A DNA stretch of 64,000 nt from Cupriavidus yeoncheonensis (lineage in GTDB: Bacteria > Pseudomonadota > Gammaproteobacteria > Burkholderiales > Burkholderiaceae): positions 186,001-250,000 of the forward strand of contig NZ_CAJPUY010000004.1 in the NCBI RefSeq assembly GCF_905397275.1, in the 5' to 3' direction. Shown here piece after piece: positions 7,537 to 17,011 of this stretch. The translations under genes were made by a program, and so were the position numbers. How positions within the stretch are numbered: position 1 is the stretch's first letter; each line of letters begins with the position of its first letter. The notes beneath the pieces are model-generated. The model worked only from the letters and a program-made list of their open reading frames with translations. It did not search any database and had not been told where the DNA came from.

Positions 7537-8694
7537 TCAGAAAATGTGGCGGATACCCACAGCAGCACCGAACATCGACGTCTTGCCATTCGGCAGGGCG
7601 TAGCTGTTCAGCGTAAGACTGGTGGCAAAGTTGCTCGCGGCCGATTCCATGGCCAGACCGCCGTTCCTTGAATAGGCCGTGGTCAGGTAAATGTCGGTAC
7701 GCTTCGAGAACGCATAGTCGGCAATCAGGGCGATCTGCCACGGATTGGCCATGCCGGTATTGCCCCCAATATTCTTTACATTCTGATAGTCGTACTCGAG
7801 CGTAAAGTCGAGTGCGGAGGAGAAGCGGTATTGACCGCCGATCCAGTAGAAATCGTCGCGCAGGATCAGCGTTCCGTTCTGGTTCTTGTTCTGCCCCCAG
7901 CGGTAGCCGCCCATCACCTTCGCCGTGTCATTGAAGGCAAAGCTGCCCATGACCGCAGCCTTCTTGAAAGCACCGTTGCCAGTCCCGATCGTCGGATTCC
8001 ACTGGTCATAGGCGACACCCACCCCGAAAGGCCCGGCAAGGTAGCTCACGCCGGCACCATATGCCGAATCGCGGCGGAACGCCCCCGGCACCTCGCCGTT
8101 GCTGCCCGCACCCGGAACGGCCGGGGTGACTTGCGGGAGGGTCGTCCCTACGCCGAACGACCAGTTCGCCATGACGGTCAGGCCGCCGAACGTGCCCGTG
8201 TACTTCGCGGTGTTGTCCTCGCGGAAGTTGCCACCTGCGATCACGCCAACGGGCTCATACTGCGTCGCGTATCGCGCCGGGATAAAGTTGGCCAGCGTGG
8301 AGAACATGGAATGATATTGCCGGCCAAAGGTGAGCTGGCCGTATTGCGCAGTCAGGCCAACGAAGGCCTGGCGACCGAACAGGCGCCCGCCCTGTTGCAT
8401 GGTGCCGGTATCGGAATTGAAGCCGCTCTCCAGAACGAAAATCGACTTCAAGCCGCCACCGAGATCTTCCGTGCCGCGCAGGCCCCAGCGCGAGCCCGAG
8501 TATCCACCGGCGTCCTCGCGAATCACCTTGCCGCCCTGGCCGGGATTGAAGTTATTGCTCGCCGACGGCACCGCGCCGACGTGATTGACATACTCGACGT
8601 TGACGTCGACCACGCCATACAAGGTCACGCTGGATTGCGCCTGCACCGCTCCGCAGGCGCAGGCGGCCGCGAGGCCAATAATCGTCTTCTTCAT
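7537..8694 (-). CDS. Gram-negative trimeric porin (Burkholderiales type)
   Basis: A 385-residue outer-membrane beta-barrel. The signal peptide starts MKKTIIGLAAACACG and is cut before QSSVTLYGVVDVN, the hallmark opening of Burkholderiales porins; the protein ends GAAVGIRHIF with the C-terminal Phe needed for barrel insertion. Internal strands such as SRWGLRGTEDLGGGLKSIF and the loop-3 region near residue 130 fit the family. The start has GAGGAGA eight bases upstream. It probably gives small anionic solutes passive entry for the neighbouring Bug receptors. A strong hairpin follows the gene. Confidence 0.93.
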   Translation of the reverse strand: MKKTIIGLAAACACGAVQAQSSVTLYGVVDVNVEYVNHVGAVPSASNNFNPGQGGKVIREDAGGYSGSRWGLRGTEDLGGGLKSIFVLESGFNSDTGTMQQGGRLFGRQAFVGLTAQYGQLTFGRQYHSMFSTLANFIPARYATQYEPVGVIAGGNFREDNTAKYTGTFGGLTVMANWSFGVGTTLPQVTPAVPGAGSNGEVPGAFRRDSAYGAGVSYLAGPFGVGVAYDQWNPTIGTGNGAFKKAAVMGSFAFNDTAKVMGGYRWGQNKNQNGTLILRDDFYWIGGQYRFSSALDFTLEYDYQNVKNIGGNTGMANPWQIALIADYAFSKRTDIYLTTAYSRNGGLAMESAASNFATSLTLNSYALPNGKTSMFGAAVGIRHIF

Positions 8695-9318
8695 TGCGTT
8701 CTCTCCTCTACCCTTATCTGTCTAATTAGTCCAGCCATCTCGCTACGACGGGGCAATCCTACGGAACACTGCCGTCGCCTGACGCGGCAGCGCCCCGGAT
8801 GTCGCGATTTGGAAAGTCGGTGTCCTGAGCAGGTAAAGACCGATGCCGGGCAGGCCAAATACCGTCAGAAAAAAGCGACATGTCGAGCGATCAGCCGGTT
8901 CATCAGACGGCAGGAGGCTTGAAGAACAGGCAGTAGCGGACTGAAGACTTCGAAGCCGTGCGCCGCAGATGGACGAGCGCAAGCGGCTCCGCCATGTGCG
9001 GAGAACCCTTCATCAGGGCAATGCTTTACTTGGGAGGAAGTGCGGGCCTCGTGCCCGCCAGGACCGATCAGTGCCGCGGTGGGTGCAGACGACCAGGAGG
9101 GCAACCTGCCTCGATGGTCGTGCCTTCGCTGAGGAAGGTCTCCAGTTGTCCCTGCCGGACTGCTGTGATGAGGGAACCAGGAAAAATAGCGAGTGTGCGG
9201 TGCTTACCGGCACCGGCAACGCATGAAACAGGAAATGATGGGGCAATCACGAGATTGCCCCATCGAGATCAAGGCAAAGGGCTGGCGACCAGCATGGACG
9301 CAACCCGTTCGCCCGATG
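8695..9318. other. intergenic region between porin and pyruvate carboxylase genes
   Basis: It holds the porin promoter/leader side (near 8700-8790) and the terminator of pyc (9237-9264). The frames open between 8865 and 9230 have no ribosome binding site or recognisable product, and I see no gene in them. Confidence 0.5.
9237..9264 (-). terminator. terminator-like hairpin after pyc
   Basis: A perfect 12-base stem, GATGGGGCAATC/GATTGCCCCATC, with loop ACGA, 54 bases after the pyc stop on the minus strand. The following minus-strand bases (ATTTCCTGTTTC) are only moderately T-rich. Confidence 0.6.
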
Positions 9319-12300
9319 TCAATCCGCTCCCTTCAGTTCGATCAGCAGATCCTTCGCGGCCACACGATCTCCCGGCTTCACGTGCACGGCGGCAATCTCG
9401 CAGTCGCGCTCGGCCGCGATGTGGGTTTCCATCTTCATCGCCTCGAGCGCCAGCAGTGTCGTGCCAGCCGCGACCTTTTGCCCGGGCTGCACCGCCACGG
9501 TCACGATCGAGCCCGGCATCGGCGCGGCGATATGCAAGGGGTTGCCAGGCTCGGCAACGGCCCGGCTCTGACGTGCCGGCCCCGCTTGCGCGGTGCTGCG
9601 CTGTTCGACCAGTGCCGTGCGTGACTGTCCGTTCAGCTCGAACTGGACCTTGATGTTGCCCTCCTCCGCGTCGGGATGCATCCCCTGCAGGGAAACCAGC
9701 AGGGTCTTGCCCGCCGCGATGTCGATGGCCACCTCTTCCTGGGGCTGCAGGCCGTACAGGAAGGCCGGCGTCGGTACGACTGACGTATCGCTATAGGTCC
9801 GCACGTGCGCGTGGTAGGCGATCGCCTGCTTCGGGTACATCAGGTAGGAAGCGAGCTGGCGGTCGTCGAGCGCTTGCTCGCACGCCGCTTCGCCCTCGGC
9901 GCGCACCGCGTCCAGGTCAACCGCGGGAATCCGGTCGCCCGGGCGGTAAGGCACGGGCGGCTCCCCGCGCAGGACCTTGCGCGAGAGTTCCGCCGGGAAG
10001 CCGTCGGGCGGGAAGCCGAGTTCCCCCTTGAACAGGGAGACCACCGATTCCGGAAAGGCAATCTCCCGGGCCGGATCGCAGACATCCGCGGCGCTCATGT
10101 CGTTGGCCACCATCATCAGTGCCATGTCGCCAACCACCTTGGAGGTCGGCGTGACCTTCACGATGTCACCGAACATCTTGTTGACATCGGCGTACGCGCG
10201 CGACACCTCGGTCCAGCGATGCTCGATGCCGAGCGAGCGGGCCTGCTCGCGCAGGTTGGTGTACTGGCCACCGGGCATCTCGTGGCGGTAGACATCTGCC
10301 GTGCCGGCGCGGATCTCCGATTCGAACGGTGCGTAGTAGCGACGCACGCCCTCCCAGTACATCGACGCCTCATGCAGACGCTCCAGGTCGAAGCCGGGGT
10401 CGCGCTCGCTGCCGGCCAGTGCCGCCGCGATGCTCGACAGGTTGGGTTGCGAGGTGAGCCCGCTCATCGCATCGAGCGCGCCATCGACCGCATCGCAGCC
10501 GGCACCGATGGCAGCCAGTGCGGAAGCGGCCGAAATGCCGCTGGTATCGTGGGTGTGGAAATGCACGGGGAGGCCCGTCTCTTCCTTGAGCGCCTTCACC
10601 AGCGCGGCGGCAGCCTGCGGACGGCAGATCCCCGCCATGTCCTTGATGCCCAGCACGTGCACGCCGGCAGCCTGCAGTTCGCGCGCGATCCCGACGTAGT
10701 ACTTCAGGTCGTATTTGGGGCGGGAGCCGTCGAAGAGGTCCCCCGTGTAGCAGATCGCGCCTTCGCACAGCGCGCCGCTCTCGCCCACGGCATCGATGGC
10801 CACGCGCATATTGCGCACCCAGTTCAGCGAATCGAAGACACGGAACACGTCCACGCCGGCGCTGGCGGCCTGGCGGACGAAGAACTTCACCACGTTGTCC
10901 GCATAGTTGGTGTAGCCGACCGCGTTCGAGCCGCGCAGCAGCATCTGGAACAGGATGTTGGGCACGCGCTCGCGCAGTTGCTCGAGACGTTGCCACGGGT
11001 CTTCCTTCAGGAAGCGCAGCGCCACGTCGAACGTCGCCCCGCCCCAGCACTCCATCGAGAAAAGTTGCGGCAGTTCGCGCGCGTAGAACGGCGCGATCGG
11101 CAGCATGTCGGCCGTGCGCATGCGCGTGGCGAACAGCGACTGGTGCGCATCGCGCATGGTCGTGTCGGTCAGCAGCACCCGCTTCTGCTCCAGCATCCAG
11201 CGCGAGAACTTCTCCGCGCCGAGTTCGCGCAGGAGGTCGCGCGTGCCGGTCGGAAGCGGGCCGGCGGTATCCACCGCAGGCAGCACCGGGCTGGGCAGCG
11301 GCAGCGGCGGCAGCGAGCGGCCGCTCATTTCCGGATGCCCGTTGACACACACCTCGCCGAGATAGCGCAGCAGCTTGGTCGCGCGGTCCTGCCGCTTGGT
11401 GAAGGCCAGCAGTTCCGGCGTCTTGTCGATAAAGCGCGTGGTGACCTCGCCGGAGCGGAAGGCCGGATGGTTGATGACGTTCTCGAGGAACTGCAGGTTG
11501 GAGGCGACGCCGCGGATGCGGAACTCGCGCAGCGCGCGGTCCATGCGCCGGATCGACTCGGGGGCGGTCGGCGCCCACGTGGTGACCTTGACCAGCAGCG
11601 AATCATAGTACGGCGTGATCACTGCGCCGCCGTAGGCAGTACCGGCGTCCAGGCGCACGCCGAAGCCCGCGGCGCTGCGGTAGGCGGAGAGCCTGCCATA
11701 GTCCGGCAGGAAGCCGTTCTCGGGATCCTCGGTCGTGATCCGGCATTGCAGGGCATGCCCGTTCAGCGAGATGCCCGCCTGCTCCGGCACGCCGGCCGCG
11801 CGCACGACGATCTTGCCGTCGGCATCGCGCGTGTTCTCGGTCATGCCGATATGGCCGCCCTCGGTGATGCGGATCTGCGCCTTGACGATATCGACCCCGG
11901 TCACCATCTCGGTGACCGTGTGCTCGACCTGGATGCGCGGATTGACTTCGATGAAATAGAACTGGCCGGAGTCGGCATCCATCAGGAATTCGATCGTGCC
12001 CGCATGCGTGTACCCGACCGCCTGCATCAGCCGCATCGCCGCATCGCACAGCGCGGCCCGGCCGGCGTCGTCGAGGTATGGCGCCGGCGCGCGCTCCACC
12101 ACCTTCTGGTTGCGGCGCTGCACGGTACAGTCGCGCTCGTACAGGTGCACCAGATTGCCGTGCGTATCGCCGAGCGCCTGCACTTCCACGTGGCGCGCGT
12201 TGCGCACCAGTTTCTCGACATACACCTCGTCATTGCCGAATGCCGACAAGGCCTCGCGCCGCGCGGCCGGCAGCGCGGTTTCCAGGTCCTGCTCGTTCTC

Positions 12301-12828
12301 CAGCATGCGCATGCCGCGCCCGCCACCGCCCCAGCTCGCCTTGAGCATCAGCGGGTAGCCGATGCCCGCCGCCAGGCGCTTGCACTCGTCGAGCTCCCTG
12401 GGCAAGGGATCGGTCGCCGGCATCACGGGCACGCCCGCCTCGATCGCGGCATTGCGCGCCGCCACCTTGTTCCCCAGCTTGCGCATGACCTCCGGCGACG
12501 GGCCGATCCAGCGGATCCCGGCGTCCATCACGGCTTGCGCGAAATCCGGGTTTTCCGAGAGGAAGCCATAGCCCGGGTGGATCGCGTCGACCTTGGCCTG
12601 CCGCGCGATGCGCAGGATGTCGTCGATGTCGAGGTAGGCCGCCAGCGGCTTCTTGCCCTCGCCAACCAGGTAGCTTTCGTCCGCCTTGAAGCGATGGAGC
12701 GCGAGGCGGTCTTCTTTCGAATAGATCGCCACCGTGCGGATATTCATCTCGGCCGCGGCGCGCATCACGCGAATCGCGATCTCGGAGCGGTTGGCAATCA
12801 GCAGGGATTTGATCGGGGTGTAGTCCAT
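9319..12828 (-). CDS. pyc: pyruvate carboxylase
   Basis: A 1169-residue single-chain biotin enzyme that carboxylates pyruvate to oxaloacetate to refill the TCA cycle. Order of domains: biotin carboxylase with ATP-grasp (about 1-460, including GHIGMTEN and HPGYGFLSENPDFAQ), carboxyltransferase (about 550-830, LFSMECWGGATFDVALRFL), the PYC/OADA conserved domain, and a C-terminal biotinyl domain with EAMKMET, the biotinylated lysine being about residue 1132. Length and order match single-chain bacterial and mitochondrial enzymes. It is monocistronic, with a hairpin 54 bases after the stop. No obvious ribosome binding site precedes ATG 12828. Confidence 0.96.
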   Translation of the reverse strand: MDYTPIKSLLIANRSEIAIRVMRAAAEMNIRTVAIYSKEDRLALHRFKADESYLVGEGKKPLAAYLDIDDILRIARQAKVDAIHPGYGFLSENPDFAQAVMDAGIRWIGPSPEVMRKLGNKVAARNAAIEAGVPVMPATDPLPRELDECKRLAAGIGYPLMLKASWGGGGRGMRMLENEQDLETALPAARREALSAFGNDEVYVEKLVRNARHVEVQALGDTHGNLVHLYERDCTVQRRNQKVVERAPAPYLDDAGRAALCDAAMRLMQAVGYTHAGTIEFLMDADSGQFYFIEVNPRIQVEHTVTEMVTGVDIVKAQIRITEGGHIGMTENTRDADGKIVVRAAGVPEQAGISLNGHALQCRITTEDPENGFLPDYGRLSAYRSAAGFGVRLDAGTAYGGAVITPYYDSLLVKVTTWAPTAPESIRRMDRALREFRIRGVASNLQFLENVINHPAFRSGEVTTRFIDKTPELLAFTKRQDRATKLLRYLGEVCVNGHPEMSGRSLPPLPLPSPVLPAVDTAGPLPTGTRDLLRELGAEKFSRWMLEQKRVLLTDTTMRDAHQSLFATRMRTADMLPIAPFYARELPQLFSMECWGGATFDVALRFLKEDPWQRLEQLRERVPNILFQMLLRGSNAVGYTNYADNVVKFFVRQAASAGVDVFRVFDSLNWVRNMRVAIDAVGESGALCEGAICYTGDLFDGSRPKYDLKYYVGIARELQAAGVHVLGIKDMAGICRPQAAAALVKALKEETGLPVHFHTHDTSGISAASALAAIGAGCDAVDGALDAMSGLTSQPNLSSIAAALAGSERDPGFDLERLHEASMYWEGVRRYYAPFESEIRAGTADVYRHEMPGGQYTNLREQARSLGIEHRWTEVSRAYADVNKMFGDIVKVTPTSKVVGDMALMMVANDMSAADVCDPAREIAFPESVVSLFKGELGFPPDGFPAELSRKVLRGEPPVPYRPGDRIPAVDLDAVRAEGEAACEQALDDRQLASYLMYPKQAIAYHAHVRTYSDTSVVPTPAFLYGLQPQEEVAIDIAAGKTLLVSLQGMHPDAEEGNIKVQFELNGQSRTALVEQRSTAQAGPARQSRAVAEPGNPLHIAAPMPGSIVTVAVQPGQKVAAGTTLLALEAMKMETHIAAERDCEIAAVHVKPGDRVAAKDLLIELKGAD

Positions 12829-12950
12829 GGGGGCGAATAGAAAACGAGTCCGCCATGCGCAAGAGGCACGGCTTGGTTTGGTATCGGAGACTCTGGCTCC
12901 CCCTGTTGGCGAGCCAGAGCGAACGGACCGCTATTTGTGGCTCTGTGGCT

Positions 12951-13151
12951 CTATTCGTGGCGGGCAAAGGGCGTGTGCGAATCCATCCAGTCGTGGTGTC
13001 CCTTTGCGGCTGCCCATGCCCAATGCGAACGCCGCGGTGGCGCCTCAGTGCGATTGCCACTTTCGCCGAGTGCCTGACCCGCATGCAGCTTGCTTCCATC
13101 AGCGGCAGGCTCACGCTCCGCGCCTGCTTCGATCTTTCCGTAGTACGTCAC
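12951..13151 (-). CDS. small hypothetical protein (66 residues)
   Basis: A GTG start at 13151 is preceded by a near-perfect GAGGAGG eight bases upstream, an unusually strong site for an otherwise empty region. The predicted protein begins MTYYGKIEAGAEREPAADG and is hydrophilic, rich in Ala, Glu, His and Trp toward the end (WAWAAAKGHHDW). No family is recognised. It lies just upstream of pyc on the same strand, ending 122 bases before the pyc start, so it could share the pyc promoter. The strong binding site supports it; the lack of a known family argues for caution. Confidence 0.4.
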   Translation of the reverse strand: MTYYGKIEAGAEREPAADGSKLHAGQALGESGNRTEAPPRRSHWAWAAAKGHHDWMDSHTPFARHE

Positions 13152-13485
13152 CTTGCACTCCTCCTCAAACCCTTGACGCCACGCGATGGCGAATTCAATA
13201 CGAGATATGCGGGGCGCGATTCCTTTCGCCCCATCAATACACCGACACCGCAAGAAGCGCACCAAGGCCGCACGATGCGCCTAAGTCATTGTTTTCATGC
13301 GGTATTGCCGAACCGATGGGTGAACAGGATTTCATCGTCGGGTTTCATCATTTCAACTATGAAACCCCGTGAAACGGCGCTGCGACACGATCCGTGCGAT
13401 GCAATCGGCACGTGTCGGCCATTGCTACCCAAGAAGAGAAGGCATTTAATCGTCTTAGATTAGGGCAGGAACGGAAGAGAGCGAA
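13152..13485. other. divergent intergenic region before the cyclase gene
   Basis: It must carry promoters for the leftward small ORF/pyc and the rightward cyclase gene. I see no further gene. The ribosome binding site of the cyclase gene (GGAAGAGAG) lies at its right end. Confidence 0.4.
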
Positions 13486-16400
13486 ATGCACTGCAAGAGT
13501 TGTGGTTCCGAGAACTGCGCCGAAGCACGATTCTGCAGGGAATGCGGAGCAAGGCTGGCCCGGTGCTGCCCGAAATGCGGCCATGAAGCGGGTTCCAGCG
13601 ACAAGTTCTGCATCGAATGCGGCGCATCCCTGACGGTCTCCGCCGAACTGCCGCCCGGCACGGCATCGACGCCCCCCGCGCCCATCGACTACACGCCGCG
13701 CCACCTGGCCGAGCGCATTCTGGCCGAGCAGGCCGCCATGGAAGCCAGGGGAGCCCCTGCCGGCGAACGCAAGACCATCACCGCCATCTTTGCCGACATG
13801 GCTGGCTCCACGGCGTTGATCCGCGACCTCGACCCGGAAGAGGCACGCCGCCTGATCGATCCGGTCGTGGCCCTGATGATGGAAGCCGTGCACCACTATG
13901 AGGGCTATGTGGCCAAGTCCCTGGGCGACGGCATACTGGCCTTGTTCGGCGCCCCGATCGCCCACGAAGACCATCCCCAGCGCGCGCTGTATGCAGCGCT
14001 GCGGATGCAGGACGCCATGCGCCGTCACAGTGACCGCATCCGGCTGGAGCAAGGCATACCACTTCAGATCCGGGTTGGCGTCCACACCGGGGAAGTGGTG
14101 GTGCGTTCCATCCGCAGGGACGACCTGCACACGGACTACGATCCGGTCGGGCACACCATCCACATCGCCTCGCGCATGGAGAGCATCGCGACACCAGCGT
14201 CCATTCTCGTCAGCGATGCCACCTGCAAGCTGACCGAGGGATATTTCGACTTCAAAGCCCTTGGCGCGACCCAGGTGAAAGGCATTCCGGAGCCTCTCGC
14301 GGTCTATGAGGTGTTGCGCCCCGGGGTGCTGCGCACGCGCCTGCAAGTGGCGCAGCGCCGCGGCCTGGCGCGCTTCGTGGGGCGCGAAGCCGAGCTGGAG
14401 CAATTGCAGGCTGCATTGGATCGGGCCAAGGCAGGACTGGGGCAGATTGTCGGAGTGGCCGGCGACGCCGGGGTCGGGAAATCCCGCTTGTTCCACGAAT
14501 TCAAGGTGCTGTCGCAGCGAGGCTGCCTGGTGCTGGAAACCTTCTCGGTCTCGCATGGCAAATCCTTTGCCTATCTGCCATTGATCGAGCTGGTGAAGAA
14601 CTATTTCCAGATCGATGCGCACGACGATGAACGCAAGTGCCGGGAAAAGGTCGCAGGCAAAGTGCTGATGCTGGACCGTGCACTGGAAGACGTGCTGCCT
14701 TACCTGCTCTATTTGCTGAGCATCGCCGAGCCTGGTTCGGCGCTACCGAACATGGACCCGCTGATCCGGCGCCAACGCTCGTTCGACGCGATCACGCGCC
14801 TGCTGGTCCGCGAGAGCCGCAACCAGCCGCTCGAGCTGCTGTTCGAAGACCTGCAATGGCTGGACAGCGAAACAGAAGCCTTCCTGGATGTCCTCGTCGA
14901 GCACCTGCCAGACGCCAGGATCCTGCTCATGCTGAACTATCGGCCCGAGTATCAGCATGATTTCAGCCACCGCGGCAGTTACACCCACCTTCGGCTCGAT
15001 CCGCTGGGTCAGGTAGAGGCCAGGGAACTGCTCACTGCCCTGCTCGGCGAGGAACCCTCGCTCACGCCTCTCAAGACGCTTATCCAGGACAAGACCGAGG
15101 GCAACCCCTTCTTCATGGAGGAAGTGGTACAGACTTTGTCGGAGGAAACAGTCATTCAGGGCGAGCCTGGCCATTACCGCATCGAGCAGACCCCGAGCAG
15201 GCTGCATATCCCGACCACGGTACAGGGCGTACTGGCTGCCCGCATCGACCGGCTGCCCCGCGCCGAGAAAGACTTGTTGCAGAGCCTTGCCGTGATCGGG
15301 AAACAGTTTTCCCTGCGCCTGATCCAGCGGGTGGTCGCCCAGCCGGATGACCAGCTGCTCCCGCTCCTGGCCCATCTCGAGGCTGGCGAGTTCATTTACG
15401 AGCGGCCCTCGTTTCCCGACACCGAATACACCTTCAAGCATGCGCTGACCCAGGAAGTTGCGGGAAACTCGCTGCTCAGGGAACAGCGCACCGCATTGCA
15501 TGAGCGCACGGCCCAGGCAATCGAGGCCCTGTTCCAGCCCCAGCTGAAGGACTATTACAGCGAACTGGCGCGCCACTACAGCCTGAGCGGAAACGACCCG
15601 AAAGCGGTGGAGTATCTTCACCGCACCGGGCAACAGGCCATCCAGCGCTCGGCCTACCAGGAAGCGATCCACCACCTGAATGCTGCCCTGGAACTGCTCA
15701 AGCGCCAGCCCGATACGCCCGAACGCGTACGCCAGGAACTCGCTTTGCGGCTTGCCATCGGGCCCGCGCTGATTGCCGCCAGGGGCTTTGCCTCGTCCGA
15801 AGTGGAGGCGACTTACAGCCGTGCCCTGGCCCTGTGCGGACAGGCGGGCGAAACCTCGCAGCTCTTTCCGACGCAGGTGGGATTACGAACCTATTTCTCG
15901 CTGCGCGCCGAACATGGCAAGGCCTACAAGTTGGGAAAGCAACTTCTCGGCCTGGCCAGAAACGCGAATGATCCGGATTTAGTGGGCGAAGCCCATGTCC
16001 TGCTGGGAACCACGCTGTATTACTCCGGCCGGTTCAGGGCCGCGGATGCCCATCTGATGGATGCCCTGGCGCTGTACGACGCGGAACCCCGCCACCCGCA
16101 CCCGAACTTCCATGGCGTCGATCCGGAGCTTCGCGCGCAATCCACCGCGGCGCTGGTCCGCTGGACACTGGGATACCCTGAAGAGGCCTGCAAGCGCGCA
16201 CAGGCGTCCATCGTGCTGGCCCGCAATCTTTCGCACCCATTCAGCCTGGCTCATGCCCTCTGCCTGGCGGCGGAGTTGCACCAGTTCCGCTGCGATCTCA
16301 GGCTCACGCAGGAATACGCGGACGCCGCGATCGCCCTCTCGACCGAACAAGGCTTCCCATTCTGGCTCGCGTGGGCGACGGTCCTTCGCGGCTGGGCCCT

Positions 16401-16926
16401 TGCCGGGCAGGGACAGCATCAGGCGGGCATCGCGGAGATCCACGCCGGGCTGTCCGCTCACCACGCTACGGGCGCAGCGCTGGGCCATTCCCACTTCCAC
16501 GAGTTATTGGCCCAGGCCTATGGAAGCATGGGCCAGATCGAGTCGGGCCTGAGCGCTCTGGATGAGGCTGCCCGCGCGGTGAAAGCGGCCGGGGAGCACT
16601 ATTGCGAAGCAGAGTGGCATCGGATCAGGGGGGAGTTGCTGCTTCAAGGGGCGAGCCCCCACCAGCTCAAGGCTGCCGGGCACGCGGAGGCCGAAGCGTG
16701 TTTTCGCCGTGCGATCGCCATCGCCCACCGCCAGCATGCCAGGTCGTTCGAGTTGCGCGCGGCGCTGAGCCTCGCGCGACTCTGGCGGCAACAAGGCAGG
16801 ACGGAGCCGGCCAATGCCATGCTGGACGGGATCAGACGCACATTCACCGAGGGCTTCGACAGCCCGGATATGCAGGATGCCATGGCCGCGCACGGTGCAC
16901 CGGCAGTCGCTCCGCGATTGGTTTGA
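13486..16926 (+). CDS. zinc-ribbon / class III nucleotidyl cyclase / AAA ATPase / TPR protein
   Basis: A 1146-residue multidomain protein. Residues 1-48 form a double zinc ribbon with paired CxxC motifs (CKSCG, CRECG, CPKCG, CIECG). Residues 95-280 are a class III adenylate/guanylate cyclase domain with both metal aspartates, Asp104 in FADMAGST and Asp148 in SLGDGI, and the arginine of HIASRMES. The asparagine normal in canonical cyclases reads His here, as in many zinc-ribbon relatives. Residues 320-600 are an AAA/STAND-like ATPase with Walker A GDAGVGKS and Walker B LLFEDLQWLD. The rest, to the C-terminus, is helical TPR-like repeats. It probably links cyclic nucleotide synthesis or sensing to ligand binding by the TPRs. 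It is monocistronic, and its signal is unknown. Confidence 0.9.
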   Translation: MHCKSCGSENCAEARFCRECGARLARCCPKCGHEAGSSDKFCIECGASLTVSAELPPGTASTPPAPIDYTPRHLAERILAEQAAMEARGAPAGERKTITAIFADMAGSTALIRDLDPEEARRLIDPVVALMMEAVHHYEGYVAKSLGDGILALFGAPIAHEDHPQRALYAALRMQDAMRRHSDRIRLEQGIPLQIRVGVHTGEVVVRSIRRDDLHTDYDPVGHTIHIASRMESIATPASILVSDATCKLTEGYFDFKALGATQVKGIPEPLAVYEVLRPGVLRTRLQVAQRRGLARFVGREAELEQLQAALDRAKAGLGQIVGVAGDAGVGKSRLFHEFKVLSQRGCLVLETFSVSHGKSFAYLPLIELVKNYFQIDAHDDERKCREKVAGKVLMLDRALEDVLPYLLYLLSIAEPGSALPNMDPLIRRQRSFDAITRLLVRESRNQPLELLFEDLQWLDSETEAFLDVLVEHLPDARILLMLNYRPEYQHDFSHRGSYTHLRLDPLGQVEARELLTALLGEEPSLTPLKTLIQDKTEGNPFFMEEVVQTLSEETVIQGEPGHYRIEQTPSRLHIPTTVQGVLAARIDRLPRAEKDLLQSLAVIGKQFSLRLIQRVVAQPDDQLLPLLAHLEAGEFIYERPSFPDTEYTFKHALTQEVAGNSLLREQRTALHERTAQAIEALFQPQLKDYYSELARHYSLSGNDPKAVEYLHRTGQQAIQRSAYQEAIHHLNAALELLKRQPDTPERVRQELALRLAIGPALIAARGFASSEVEATYSRALALCGQAGETSQLFPTQVGLRTYFSLRAEHGKAYKLGKQLLGLARNANDPDLVGEAHVLLGTTLYYSGRFRAADAHLMDALALYDAEPRHPHPNFHGVDPELRAQSTAALVRWTLGYPEEACKRAQASIVLARNLSHPFSLAHALCLAAELHQFRCDLRLTQEYADAAIALSTEQGFPFWLAWATVLRGWALAGQGQHQAGIAEIHAGLSAHHATGAALGHSHFHELLAQAYGSMGQIESGLSALDEAARAVKAAGEHYCEAEWHRIRGELLLQGASPHQLKAAGHAEAEACFRRAIAIAHRQHARSFELRAALSLARLWRQQGRTEPANAMLDGIRRTFTEGFDSPDMQDAMAAHGAPAVAPRLV

Positions 16927-17011
16927 GGAAGGGCCGCCCGAGCCTGTTGCGGCCCGATGCCAGGGCTACAATCGCGAGCACCATTTCACTACGCCGTACG
17001 TTTGAATCGCC

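Noticed and set aside
8958..9653. A 231-residue plus-strand frame overlapping the end of pyc
   Set aside because: Most of it is antisense to pyc and the remainder is low-complexity Arg/Ser/Pro sequence.
9805..12840. A 1011-residue open frame on the plus strand
   Set aside because: It runs antisense through pyc, has no ribosome binding site and shows Arg/His/Gln-rich low-complexity sequence typical of mirror frames in GC-rich genes.
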